DNA of 64,000 nucleotides. Origin: Eutreptiella sp. 'Long Island Sound 2002'. Its lineage: Eukaryota; Euglenozoa; Euglenophyceae; Eutreptiales; Eutreptiaceae. Below, piece by piece: positions 34,801-45,502 of this stretch. Under the pieces are notes generated by a model. That model saw only the letters and a list, made by a program, of their open reading frames with translations, did no database searches and was not told the DNA's origin. The DNA lies in contig OZ038379.1 of the NCBI GenBank assembly GCA_964036045.1, positions 188,989,885 to 189,053,884 of the forward strand, read 5' to 3'. A program made the translations under genes and the position numbers. The first letter of the stretch is position 1. Each line of letters opens with the position of its first letter.

Positions 34801-36783
34801 AACAGGGGCTGCAGTGTAGGGGGTAGTCCCCGTCCTTGTACTCCAGGACTAGGCCAGCGTCGATACATTCTTGTATCTGTCGCTCGATCTCCTCCGCCTG
34901 CTCTTTAGGAGCTCGATAGGGTCTCCTCCGGATCTTGTGACCCACAAACTCGGGTTTCAGCTTGAGGTCCATCTGTACCAGCTTGTCACATGAGGCTGGA
35001 GGGGGTAGTTCTCCAAACACCTCCAGATAGGTCCTTATAAGCTTCTGCACCCGCGGGTCCAATAGCTTGATCTTGTCCTCCATGTCCTCGTCAGAGTGTA
35101 AGTTGCTTGCCCCCTGCGTAATAGATGTCAGGAGGTGATCCTCCACCGACTCTTCGCCCTTGGTAGTGTCCTTCAGCCCTTGGTAGGCATATAGAAGGTC
35201 TTGTTCAACCATCTCCGGTGGACGATGGCAACATAGGCACGCTCAAGGGGGTTCACATACACATTCCTCCGAGAGGTCGTCCTCCCCTGGGGTCCTCACA
35301 TGGGCGCCCCACACGCTCTTCATGAGCTTAAGATCTACCTCCCTTTGCCAGGTGGTGATCTTCTGTTCGAGGTCCTCCTTCAATTGGGATAGATCTCCCA
35401 TACGTCCTTGCTTCAGTGGCCATGAGCTGCGGGTAGGCTTAGTGTAGCATAGCTTTTTCGCCACAAACTTCCTCTTGGAGTCCACATACTCCCTTAGCCT
35501 GGATCGAGGGTCCAGCTCCTCGTCCACGGGGTCTTCCACTCTCATGGAGAGTAGGGGTTTCCGTGGGGCGACGTACTCGGCGTTCTCCACTTCCTCCACA
35601 CAGGTCTGCACGAAGAAGGCGTCGTGCTCAGTTTCGTCATCTGAGTGGATAGAGCTAGGTAGCTCGGATAGTCCACACTCAGAGACTCCATCAGGAACAG
35701 GTACATGGCAGGGAGAGTTGGCAGCGTTGATGTCAGTCACGACGTACTCATCTCCTCCATGTTTAGTCTCAATAGCATCTTGAGGTCGTAGTCCATCCTT
35801 CAAGTCACCCTAGGTGAGTCCATCGCTTTCTCGTTGTATAGCCTGGACCAGAGTCGGGTCCAGATCCTCCCAGGGGATGGAGGTAAGACCTCCGTCCACC
35901 ATGCTGAGCATACTCCCCCATCCGGGTTTCCCAATAGGTGTCTTACGCCCCAGAGGCACGTAGATGGCCTCATCAGCTAACCGAACAGAGCTGATAGTCA
36001 GCCTGTCCAGGAGGTTTCGCCAGTACTCGTTGCCCCCATGGGCTCCCCAATCGGGGGAACACAGGACCATACGGGAACGTTCCAAGGCCACCTTGGTCAC
36101 CACCTTCCCCAGTTCACTGAACCTGGGGTTCCCGTAGGCCATCCCGAAAGAGGGCCAGTAAAATTTATAGCTGCAGTTCTTCCCCTTGCTGCAGTAAAGG
36201 TCCAGTACATGCTGCTTGTCGCTGGCGAACAACTCCACACTCAGGTCTTCCCTAGAGTAACCCAACTCCTTCAGACCTTGGTCTAGGACTTCCCCCAAGA
36301 GTTGATAGTCCTCAGTTTTTGAGGCCGGCATCATGTTCGAGGGCTCCTCCTTCGATAGCCTCAGGTAAATCGAGGTATGTTCCGACTGCTCCAGTGGCAC
36401 AGACTCTCTGCCACTGCCGTGGTCCATGTAGAGGAGGTAGGGCGCTTGCAGCATCAGGGATTGTATCTGGGAGTGCTGTACGAAGAAGTCAGTCCCCAAT
36501 ACAAAGTCGAAGGCCTCAGTGTCCATCACATAGAACCGATGGGCGATAGTCCGGGAGCCCATAGGTACCTCCACTTCACAGTCCCCGCAGCTGTGCACCA
36601 CATGTCCATCCCCCATTCGTATAGCCGCGGTGGTCATGGTGTTCTTCAGGCTCCCACAAGGTAAAATTTCCCGGCCACTATAGATATGGTGGCGCCAGTA
36701 TCCAATACCCCCAGGTATTCGCGTCCCCCTAGTCGGATACGTACCCAAAACACCAGGTCCTGGGTGCCACCGGAGCGTCCCCG
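31853..36783 (-). pseudogene. pol: Pol polyprotein of C-host (degenerate)
   Basis: In element order: protease with LDTGAT near 36695, then a one-base loss in an A run near 36670 that breaks the frame; LGTDFF; a linker with nonsense codons TAG near 35808 and TGA near 35241 (Leu and Arg in C1); reverse transcriptase (MPFGVANAP; active site PIDD where C1 has HIDD); RNase H (VTDATN, YEQELL, CDQEP, ADYISR); nonsense TAG near 33320 (Gln in C1); integrase zinc finger (THES..H, CPCRSC); integrase core (VDY, NSDED, GERQ); GPY segment; and a chromodomain (TLWEGF...WEPFSAF) to the final stop. The integrase-chromodomain part is still open for 475 codons. Confidence 0.92.
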
Positions 36784-37202
36784 TCAGAACTCCGCGGGAC
36801 AGGTCAGCTTGAACCCCTTGTTCCGCAGCTTGCGGGCCATCCTCATGAAACGGCTTCTCTTCTTAGCGTTGCCGTCATCACCACCTTCGTGCTCCCGCTG
36901 GGCCCCTTGTTCTTTCTGGGCCTGCGTCTGTGAGCGTGTGGTAGGACCAGACTGCCCTCCAGAGGGCTCCGAGTTCCCCCCTGAATTAGGGTTGGGGTTG
37001 CCTCCGTTCTTGTCGGTGTTTTTGTTGTCCTTGTCTGGCTGGCGGTTAGCGCCTCCTCCTCGTCCACCTTGACTCTTGTCCTGCCCTTGTCCACGTCCTT
37101 TCGACTTGCCCTTGCCGGAGTCGTTGCCTTTGCCTTTGCCTCCACCTTTGCCAGAGCTTTTGCCAGGATCTTCAGCCTTAAGCTTCGCCGATGGGCGCTG
37201 CT
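36784..37202 (-). pseudogene. gag: 3' part of C-host gag
   Basis: Encodes the Gly/Lys-rich C-terminal tail of Gag, ending ...CPAEF then UGA-CGG as in C1. It is joined to C1 at the target duplication. The 5' part is at 48556-50640. Confidence 0.85.
37198..37202. repeat. Target-site duplication of C1 (left)
   Basis: CTGCT, repeated at 48556-48560. Fusing the C-host halves across one copy restores the gag sequence found in C1. Confidence 0.9.
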
Positions 37203-37998
37203 AGTAAGAAAAAGTGCTTTTCCAATGCTTTGAGGCATACTCTAGTTGTATTAGAGATGCACTGAGCATCCATGCATTTCTATCTTAGTATTGGTCCCAC
37301 CAAAAGTGGTGATAACACATTTTGACCTATGGAACCAAACACCCAATCAGGATATGGAGTGGACCCCCTAATCCCCTTTCAAAGTGAGGCAAGTCATCTT
37401 TTCCTGAGTTGACTGAGAACTGACATATCCAAGGCAGAGCCTATGAATTTTTCTATGCTTTTCCATGAATTCTTAGCTATCCTAGTGGTATGCACCCTAG
37501 GGCGCTGGGCACCTCTTTTTGAGAGGTCCTGGGTTCAATTCCTGGTCAGCCTAGCTAAGTAGGAAGATCCCATGTGACATGGCAGTGACCTCATCGCCAC
37601 ATGCCCTGCCACCTCAGCACATATGGGACCCAAAACAAAGAGTGCACATCTCCTGAGATGGCTCTATGGAGATAGAGTAACCATGGGGCAGTTTTCCAAC
37701 TCTTTTCCAAAACATTTCAGCTATCTTTGTGAATATGCATTCCGATTTGACCTGAGTTGCAGTTTCTGTGAATATCCAATCATCTTTCACTGTTTACACT
37801 GCAGCCCTTCATGCTTTGATCCTGATTCTCTTCTCCTTGCATTGTTCTGGCTTGGGCTATCCTGGATTGACTTGGATTTACTGTATTTCAACAAACAAAA
37901 GCTTTTCATCTCCAAAAACAAGCAGCAGGACACCCTACAGCAACAGCAAGCAGCAGGAGAAGCAAAAACACAGTGCTGAAACCACTATAAACTTTTCT
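37203..37998 (+). repeat. 5' LTR of C1
   Basis: 796 bp, same length as 47760-48555, about a dozen differences. Ends AGTAAG...TTTTCT form a short inverted repeat AG...CT. Confidence 0.93.
37472..37559 (+). ncRNA. tRNA-like module in C-family LTR
   Basis: CTTAGCTA and TAGCTAAG form an 8-bp closing stem. Inside are an A-box-like TATCCTAGTGG (37478), a perfect hairpin ACCTC-TTTTTGA-GAGGT, and a perfect B box GGTTCAATTCC (37532-37542) in a T-arm-like hairpin. The order and A-to-B spacing (54 nt) fit a tRNA gene, perhaps one with a long variable arm. The acceptor strand between T-arm and closing stem does not fold as in a normal tRNA. Present in all C-family LTRs in the window. Transcription by RNA polymerase III is a possibility, not shown. 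Confidence 0.45.
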
Positions 37999-38015
37999 GG
38001 TAGCAAGAGGCAGCC
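37998..38015 (+). other. Primer-binding site of C1
   Basis: TGGTAGCAAGAGGCAGCC overlaps or follows the last base of the LTR. It is close to the A site but has an extra A, so a different tRNA (or an imperfect match to initiator Met tRNA) is likely. Confidence 0.65.
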
Positions 38016-38080
38016 TGTCTCTGCGCACCGGCATCCAGTGCGCCGAGTACGGGCATATATAAGCAGAAGGGCGAAAGAAG

Positions 38081-40570
38081 ATGGATCCAAGAAAGGAGGA
38101 CGCCGACGTGAAGACAGCGCCAGCGCCTGAGGCACCGGCAAGGCCAGCACCTGGCGCTGTACCTTCGGCGGAGCCCTTACATGGGCCAGTGGATGCGGCT
38201 GAGGACTCCCCGGATGGACTCCAGACGGCCTTCGGGGCCCTGTCTGTCGAAGAGGTGGTCGTGGTCACTCAGCCTGTGAAGAGGAAGAGAAGAGAGAGCG
38301 AGAAGGATGCTGGAGAAGGAGCAGACGAAGGAGAGGAGCAAGGGCAAGACCTGACGAATGTCCCTACCTTCGAAGGCGCACCAAGCGCTTCTGGCCTCCA
38401 CGCATCACCCTCTCCTTTAACCACCACACTTCCAGCTGCTGCAACATCCACTTCCACAACCAACCCGCCTATGGCAGAGGGCACAGGCTTTACTGGCATG
38501 CCTCCCTACCCCGCCTATGGTATGGGCCCACCTACCACTGCGCTCCATGAGGCAACTACTGCCAGTGAGCCGGTGGCTACCAGCTCTGCGCCGCGATGGT
38601 ATGCGGCTGAATATCCCCATCCACTACCCGCAACTGGAACCTATGTGGATGTTCCTGGGTATGCACCTGGCTATGCAACCTTGAGTGGGTTGAGGAGAGG
38701 ACCTGAATCTCTTGGTGGCAGGAGTAGAGGATCGGGAAGATCCTCCAACAGGTCCCTGACGCGGTCGGAGATCAACGAGGTGCTCCGAGGAGCCACTTCA
38801 AAAATTGTGGGCGACCTCACTCAAGAGATCCGTGAGAAACTGGAGCCCCTGATGATCCCGCCCCACGCGTCACCTACTACGGTGGGAATGTCGCCCCACC
38901 GAGTACAGGCTAACCACCTGGCGGCAGGGCTGACAAATACCCTGGGGAGCCTGAGGAGCCGACCGATGCCGACTCCTGCACCTATTCCGAGAAGTCCTTT
39001 CGTGCCGAGAACGGCCCAGCCGCCCTACAGCCACGTGACGAACTCGACGAGGGCCGAGCTGGACCGGCTGGGGCTAACAGCTTTGAGGGCTATGGTGGAC
39101 GTAGAGCCTTATGGCTCTAGTGATCTAGGCGGAGACCCCTCTGATGACGAGCCGCCGTCGATGACTTCGACTTCGCCCTCGGAGGACGATGACCCTGAGG
39201 ACTCCGAGGACCCAAAGGGGAAGAAGAAGAAGAAGAAGAAGAAGAAGACCCGACGCCCTGAAGGACGCAGGTCTCAGGAGGCGAAGGCTATTGCCACCTC
39301 CAAGATCGTGGTGAACCTGCCTGAGTTCACAGGCAAGGACCTCAGCGAGTTCGCTGAGAACTTTGGTCGGTTCCTACGATTGACCGGCCAAACCCACGCT
39401 AGTGGGCGCGTCAAGTGCGATCTGCTCCTGCAGTGCTGCAAGACCAAGTACCTGGAGAAGCAGGTCAGGCAGATCGTGACTAACTCCGCCACCTTTGCCG
39501 ATGTGTTGGTTGCCCTGGAGAGGCAGTACCCGACCTACGAAAGCGACCTCTCCATCATGGCCGAGATCCAGAACCTGCCCGTGCTGCCCAACAACCGCAA
39601 ACCTGGCAGGGTCTCTGAGCTGTTGGCTGACCTGGATCACTGGGCTGGACGACTGACGCCCGGTTCCTACAGCAGCGACGACCTGCTGTTCTGGTTGCTC
39701 GCCAAGCACCCTCGAGAGCTTTGGGACGAGTGCCGTTCGACGGCGGAGCGCAAGGCTAGGTCCCTCCGCTACGATGACCTATGCGTGCTACTCCTGGGGC
39801 TGGCGCTGGAGAAGGAGAGCGACCAGCACTTGAACAACTACCGTCCTGGTGGTGGAGGTTCTGGAGGCCATGGCAAAGGGTACCAAGGGTCCCAACCTGG
39901 GCAGGGGACTACCCCCAAACACGCCCACGCCCGTATCATGGAGAACGTGAAGGAGCTATTCTGGTGTGATGCCAGAGACGAGCAGGGCCACCTGCAGCAC
40001 GATCCTGACTGCGAGCAGCGAGACTGTTTCGTAGTCCAGGGGAAGCAGCAGGAGAAGAACACCGGCGCCAAAGCTAAGCTGCCGGATCATTACCGGTGCA
40101 CCATCACGTGTGCATTCTGCGGTAAGCGGAAGCACTACGAGGATGAGTGCTACCATAAGCAACGCCTATCGGCGAAGCTTAGGGGTGAAGATCCTGGCAA
40201 AGGCTCAGGCAAAGGTGGAGGCAAAGGCAAAGGCAACGACTCCGGCAAGGGCAAGTCGAAAGGACGTGGTCAAGGGCAAGACAAAGGTCAAGGTGGACGA
40301 GGAGGAGGCGCTAACCCCCAGCCCGACAACAAGAACAAGGACAAGAACGGAGGCAACCCCAACCCTAATCCAGGGGGGAACTCCGAGCCCTCTGGAGGGC
40401 AGTCTGGTCCTACCACACGCTCACAAACGCAGGCCCAGCAAGAACAAGGAGCCAAGCGTGAGCATGAAGGTGGTGACGAAGGCAACGCTAAGAAGAGGAG
40501 CCGTTTCATGAGGATTGCCCGCAAATTGCGGAACAAGGGGTTCCAGGTGACCTGTCCCGCGGAGTTCTGA
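38081..40570 (+). CDS. gag: Gag polyprotein of C1 (intact)
   Basis: 829 codons from the first ATG after the primer site. Residues 1-380 are Pro/Ala/Ser/Thr-rich and probably disordered. A run of about ten lysines near residue 385 is followed by the conserved Gag core (about 400-590; NLPEFTGKDLSEF...FLRLTG). A canonical CCHC zinc knuckle (CX2CX4HX4C) starts at Cys 677. A Gly/Lys-rich tail and a final basic segment end in UGA-CGG. Expected to form particles and package RNA in the cytoplasm. In C-host the knuckle His is Asp. It is the only complete, uninterrupted gag in the window. Confidence 0.92.
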   Translation: MDPRKEDADVKTAPAPEAPARPAPGAVPSAEPLHGPVDAAEDSPDGLQTAFGALSVEEVVVVTQPVKRKRRESEKDAGEGADEGEEQGQDLTNVPTFEGAPSASGLHASPSPLTTTLPAAATSTSTTNPPMAEGTGFTGMPPYPAYGMGPPTTALHEATTASEPVATSSAPRWYAAEYPHPLPATGTYVDVPGYAPGYATLSGLRRGPESLGGRSRGSGRSSNRSLTRSEINEVLRGATSKIVGDLTQEIREKLEPLMIPPHASPTTVGMSPHRVQANHLAAGLTNTLGSLRSRPMPTPAPIPRSPFVPRTAQPPYSHVTNSTRAELDRLGLTALRAMVDVEPYGSSDLGGDPSDDEPPSMTSTSPSEDDDPEDSEDPKGKKKKKKKKKTRRPEGRRSQEAKAIATSKIVVNLPEFTGKDLSEFAENFGRFLRLTGQTHASGRVKCDLLLQCCKTKYLEKQVRQIVTNSATFADVLVALERQYPTYESDLSIMAEIQNLPVLPNNRKPGRVSELLADLDHWAGRLTPGSYSSDDLLFWLLAKHPRELWDECRSTAERKARSLRYDDLCVLLLGLALEKESDQHLNNYRPGGGGSGGHGKGYQGSQPGQGTTPKHAHARIMENVKELFWCDARDEQGHLQHDPDCEQRDCFVVQGKQQEKNTGAKAKLPDHYRCTITCAFCGKRKHYEDECYHKQRLSAKLRGEDPGKGSGKGGGKGKGNDSGKGKSKGRGQGQDKGQGGRGGGANPQPDNKNKDKNGGNPNPNPGGNSEPSGGQSGPTTRSQTQAQQEQGAKREHEGGDEGNAKKRSRFMRIARKLRNKGFQVTCPAEF

Positions 40571-40611
40571 CGGGGACGCTCTGGTGGCACCCAAGACCTG
40601 GTGTTTTGGGT
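40568..40611 (+). promoter_or_regulatory. Candidate UGA-CGG readthrough signal between gag and pol (C1)
   Basis: UGA followed by CGG is a known leaky context in some plant virus replicase genes. The gag frame stays open into pol. Eighteen nt past the stop, ACCCAAGAC and GTTTTGGGT can form a 9-bp stem (one G-U) with loop CTGGT. C-host has the same stop and frame, and its one change in the stem (A to G) still pairs. Confidence 0.68.
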
Positions 40612-43600
40612 ACGTATCCGACTAGGGGGACGTGAATACCTGGGGGTATTGGACACTGGCGCCACCATATCTATAGTGGCCAAGAAAATTTTACCTTGTG
40701 GGAGCCTGAAGAACACCATGACCACCGCTGCTATACGCATGGGGGATGGACATGTGGTGCACAGCTGCGGGGACTGTGAAGTGGAGGTACCTATGGGCTC
40801 TCGGACTATCGCCCATCGGTTCTATGTGATGGACACCGAGGCCTTCGACTTTGTACTGGGTACTGACTTCTTCGTACAGCACTCCCAGATACAATCTCTG
40901 ACGCTGCAAGCGCCCTACCTCCTCTACGTGGACCACGGCAGTGGCAGAGAGTCTGTGCCACTGGAGCAGTCGGAACATACCTCGATTTACCTGAGGCTAT
41001 CGAAGGAGGAGCCCTCGAACATGATGGCGGCCTCCAAAACTGAGGACTATCAACTATTGGGGGAAGTCCTAGACCAAGGTCTGAAGGAGTAGGGTTACTC
41101 TCGAGAAGACCTGAGTGTGGAGTTGTTCGCCAGCGACAAGCAACATGTACTGGACCTTTACTGCAGCAAGGGGAAGAACTGCAGCTACAAATTTTACTGG
41201 CCCTCTTTCGGGATGGCCTACGGGAACCCCAGGTTCAGTGAACTGGGGAAGGTGCTGACCAAGGTGGCCTTGGAGCGTTCCCGTATGGTCCTGTGTTCCC
41301 CTGATTGGGGAGCCCATGGGGGCACTGAGTACTGGCGAAACCTCCTAGACAGGCTGACTATCAGCTCTGTTCGTTTACCTGATGAGGCCATCTACGTGCC
41401 TCTGGGACGCAAGACGCCTATTGGGAAGCCCGGATGGGGGAGTATGCTCAGCGTGGTGGACGGAGGTCTTACCTCCATCCCCTGGGAGGATCTGGACCCG
41501 ACTCTGGTCCAGGCTATACAACGAGAAAGCGATGGACTCGCCTTGGGTGACTTGAAGGATCGCCTACGACCTCAAGATGCTGTTGAGACTACACCCGGAG
41601 GAGATGAGTACGTCGTGACTGACACCAACGCCCCCAACTCTCCCTGTCATGTACCTGTTCCTGATGGAGTCTCTGAGTGTGGACTATCTGAGCTAGCTAG
41701 CTCTATCCACTCAGATGACGAAACTGAGCACGACGCCTTCTTCGTGCAGACCTGTGTGGAGGAAGTGGAGAACGCCGAGTACGTCGCCCCACTGAAACCC
41801 CTACTCTCCATGAGGGTGGAAGACCCCGTGGACGAGGAGCTGGACCCTCGATCCAGGCTCAGGGTGTATGTGGATTCCAAGAGGAAGTTGGTGGCGAAAA
41901 AGCTATGCTACGCGAAGCCTACCCGCAGCTCATGGCCACTGAAGCAAGGACGTATGGGAGACCTATCCCAACTGAAGGAGGACCTCGAACAGAAGATCAC
42001 CACCTGGCAAAGGGAGGTAGATCTTAAGCTCATGAAGAGCGTGTGGGGCGCCCATGTGAGGACCCCAGAGGAGGACGACCTCTCGGAGGAATGTGTATGT
42101 GAACCCCGTCGAGCGTGCCTATGTTGCCATCGTCCACCGGAGATGGTTGAACAAGACCTTCTATATGCCTACCAAGGGCTGAAGGACACTACCACGGGCG
42201 AAGAGTCGGTGGAGGACCACCTCCCGACATCTATTACTCAGGGGGCAAGCAACTTACACTCTGACGAGGACATGGAGGACAAGATAAAGATATTGGACCC
42301 GCGGGTACAGAAGCTTATAAGGACCTATCTGGAGGTGTTCGGAGAACTACCCCCTCCAGCCTCATGTGACAAGCTGGTACAGATGGACCTCAAGATGAAA
42401 CCCGAGTTCGTGGGTCACAAGATCCGGAGGAGACCCTATCCAGCTCCTAAAGAGCAGGCCGACGAGATCGAGCGACAGATACAAGAATGTATCGACGCTG
42501 GCCTAGTCCTGGAGTACAAGGACGGGGACTACCCCCTACACTGCAGCCCCTGTTTCCTGGTGGCTAAACCCGGGTCTACAGCCAAACGGCTGGTAATGGA
42601 CTACGGAGAGCTGAACAAGAAGACGCTGAACCACTCAGGGTCCATTCCCAATATGGAGTCTACCCTGGAGAAGATAGCCTCCTGCCGCTACAAGACCAAG
42701 ATGGACAAGCGAAGCGGATTCTGGCAAGTGGACCTGACGCCCAACGCACAGGAACTACTGGCCTTCATCACCCCTCAGGGGAGGGTTTTCAAGCGGAAGG
42801 TCATGCCGTTTGGCGTGGCTAACGCACCCGCTCTATTCGAAGAGCTGATGAACAAGATCTTGTCCATCCTACGAAGGAGACCTAAGGTGCAGGAGTTCAT
42901 ATCTCGTGGTGCCCAGATGGAGGCTCACATCGACGATGTATGCCTCGGGACCAATACCCAGGAGGATCACCTAATCCTCTTGGGTGAGTTCTTTGCGGTC
43001 TGCCAGGAGAACCTCACACGACTCAAGCTGAAGAAGTGTGAGTTCATGCAGGAGACCATGCAGTACCTGGGGTTTGACGTTGTTATGGGTGGTGGACCCC
43101 AGCGGCCTCTAAGGCCAGACCCCTGATGGATGCCAAGGTACGACACGAAGACCCCAAGAAAGAACTTCATGATGTACGCAGTTTCATTGGGGCGTGCAAC
43201 TTCTATCGCCGCCACATCAAAGAAATCACCTACACCAGCGCCATTCTGACGGACTTGATCAAGAATAGTACTACTTGGCGCTCCGGCCCACAAGAGTAAC
43301 AAGTGTTTGACGAGCTCAGAGACAAGGCAGCCAACGCTCAGTGCTTGGGCGTGCCTAGGGCACAAGGGGAGATTCTCCTGGTGACCGACGCCAGCAATGT
43401 GGGCGGTGGTGGAACGTTGTTCCAATGGCAAGCACTAGAGAAGGAGGAGTTCGACCCGGCCATTTCCCAATGGGGGACGGAAGGTCTCAACCGAGATGGA
43501 ACCCTCAAGCACAGCTACCCTGACGACAAGTGGGTCCTAGTACCTCTGGGCCACTGGAATTGGAAGTGGAACCAGGCAAGGGGGAACTACTCCACCTATG

Positions 43601-45502
43601 AGCAGGAACTGCTCGCGGGTATGCTGGTGCTATCTTCACAAGCACGACTGTTGGGGAGTAACCCTGTGGTCTGGCTGTGCGACCAAGAACCGGTCCGCAG
43701 TTTCCAGAAGGGTCCCCCACCTGAGAAGGCCAAGCTACTGCGCTGGTGGACCTACCTCAGTCAACTACGGCTCACGGTACACCATATCCAGGGAGTGAAG
43801 AACGAGTGTGCCGACTACATCAGCCGAAACAACTTCGACGCCCTGATTGGTGCCCGGTCTGAAGCGCTGGCTAAGGAGGCGTTCAGCCGTATGGACGTCC
43901 ACCTGGACCTCAACATGACGATGATACGCCCCCTGAATGGACTCCAACAATCGGAGTACCTGAAGGAGTTCGGGGATATCTACAAGCGCCTGGAGAAACG
44001 CCTTGAACCCCTCCTGGTCAACCAGGACCAGTGGAAGAGGGACAAGAGCTACCTCTGGCACGAGGACCGTATCGTGGTGCCTAGTGACCGAGTCCCAGCG
44101 CTGCTGAAGTGGACCCATGAGTCCAGTGGTCATGTGGGTGCTGACCACACCCTGAGGCTGTTCAAGCAGTGGTTCCACACTACGTGGACTGACGACCAAC
44201 TGCGGAAAACCCTCCAGCCTATCGTGGACAAGTGCCCGTGCAGGTCCTGTAAACCAGGGGATATCAGGGACAGAGGTCTCTACTGGACCCTGCCCATCCC
44301 TCACTGTGCTAACAGTGTTCTATACGTGGACTACACGGAGATGCCGAAGTTCGGGGGCTATGACTTCGCCCTCGTGGTAACCTGTGGGTTGACCAGGTTT
44401 ACCAGGGTGTTCCCATGTACCAAGCACATTACCGGGGAGGAGACTGTCAAGATACTCCTGGAGGAGTGGTTTTGTGTCTATGGGGCGCCCAAGGAGATCA
44501 ACTCCGATGAGGACGTACGAGTACGCTCAGATACTGGCTGGTACAAGAGGGTCCTGAGATCCCTCAATGTCCAGGTGTCTATGGGGATTCCCTACTCTCA
44601 CACGAGCAACCCCCTATGTGAGCGACAGATCCGTGTCCTGAAGGAGAATGTACGGATATGGTGCAAAACTGAACGCACCAGAGACTGGGTGAGGTTATTC
44701 CCCGTCATATCCTTGATGATGAATTCCCAAGAGAGTTCAGCTACTGGCTACTCGCCCCATGAGCTATTCCTAGGGCGCCCGGCATGGTTCCTACATGCCC
44801 CCTATCCAGCGGACACCCATTCTTCTGTGCGTGAATGGGTCCAAGAGCAACAAGCGAAGGTGGACAAGGCGGAGGCTATGCTCCAGAGAGTGAGGGAGCG
44901 TCAGTGGAACAAGAAGAACAAGCACCGAGTACCGACCACCTACCAAGAGGGGGACTGGGTGCTGGTGCACCACAGTCGACTACCCGCCTGGCCACGCTCT
45001 ACCAGCGATGACCCATACTTCGGGCCGTACAAGATTCTATCTGTGGATGGACACCGTATCACCGTGCGGTGTTCTCCCCGTCTAGGGGGGACCCTGGTGT
45101 GCGCTGCTCAACACCTGAAGCGCTACTATGATCCTGAAGACCTCTGTGGGGAGGAGTGGGAGCTGAACGACGAGGAAATCGACGCTCTGGACCTACAAGG
45201 GGCTGCCAGCCCTATGGAAGTTGAAGGGTGAACTCCCCGACATGAACGCCGAGGAGATGGCTAAGGAGGGCTTCTACCTGGTGAAGTCTGTCCTACGCCA
45301 CCGCTATCGCCAGGGTTGGCGCTTCCTCACCCTCTGGGAAGGGTTTGGAGTCGAAGAGGCCACCTGGGAGCCCTTCTCTGCATTTATTCTACCTGAGGGA
45401 CGCCTAAACTCAGTTCTGGTTGACTACTTGTCCCAGAACAACCTTGGTGAGTTGCTGAGGCTCGCTGAGACGCTTGCCTCCAAGACTAAAGCTAGGAACT
45501 GA
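40571..45502 (+). pseudogene. pol: Pol polyprotein of C1 (four defects)
   Basis: Protease with DTGA at 40652 and LGTDFF. Long linker. Reverse transcriptase (MDKRSGFWQVDL; MPFGVANAP; active site HIDD at 42926-42937 instead of Y[V/I]DD). RNase H (VTDASN, YEQELL, CDQEP, ADYISR). Integrase zinc finger (H-X4-H, CPCRSC). Core with D (VDY), D (NSDED) and E (CERQ). GPY segment (FGPYKI). C-terminal chromodomain (TLWEGF...WEPFSAF). Breaks compared with C-host: TAG at 41090-41092 (Leu), one base lost near 43082, TAA at 43297-43299 (Gln), one base gained near 45228. No methyltransferase-like domain is present, unlike A and B. Confidence 0.92.

Noticed and set aside
8901-43299. Reassigned nuclear stop codons (UAA/UAG read as amino acid), suggested by in-frame TAA/TAG in several genes while pol frames end in TGA
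   Set aside because: In-frame TGA codons also occur (C gag end, B pol, C-host), A1 and A2 stops are not shared, and the stops replace unrelated residues (Ser, His, Leu, Gln, Tyr). Decay plus readthrough explains the data better.
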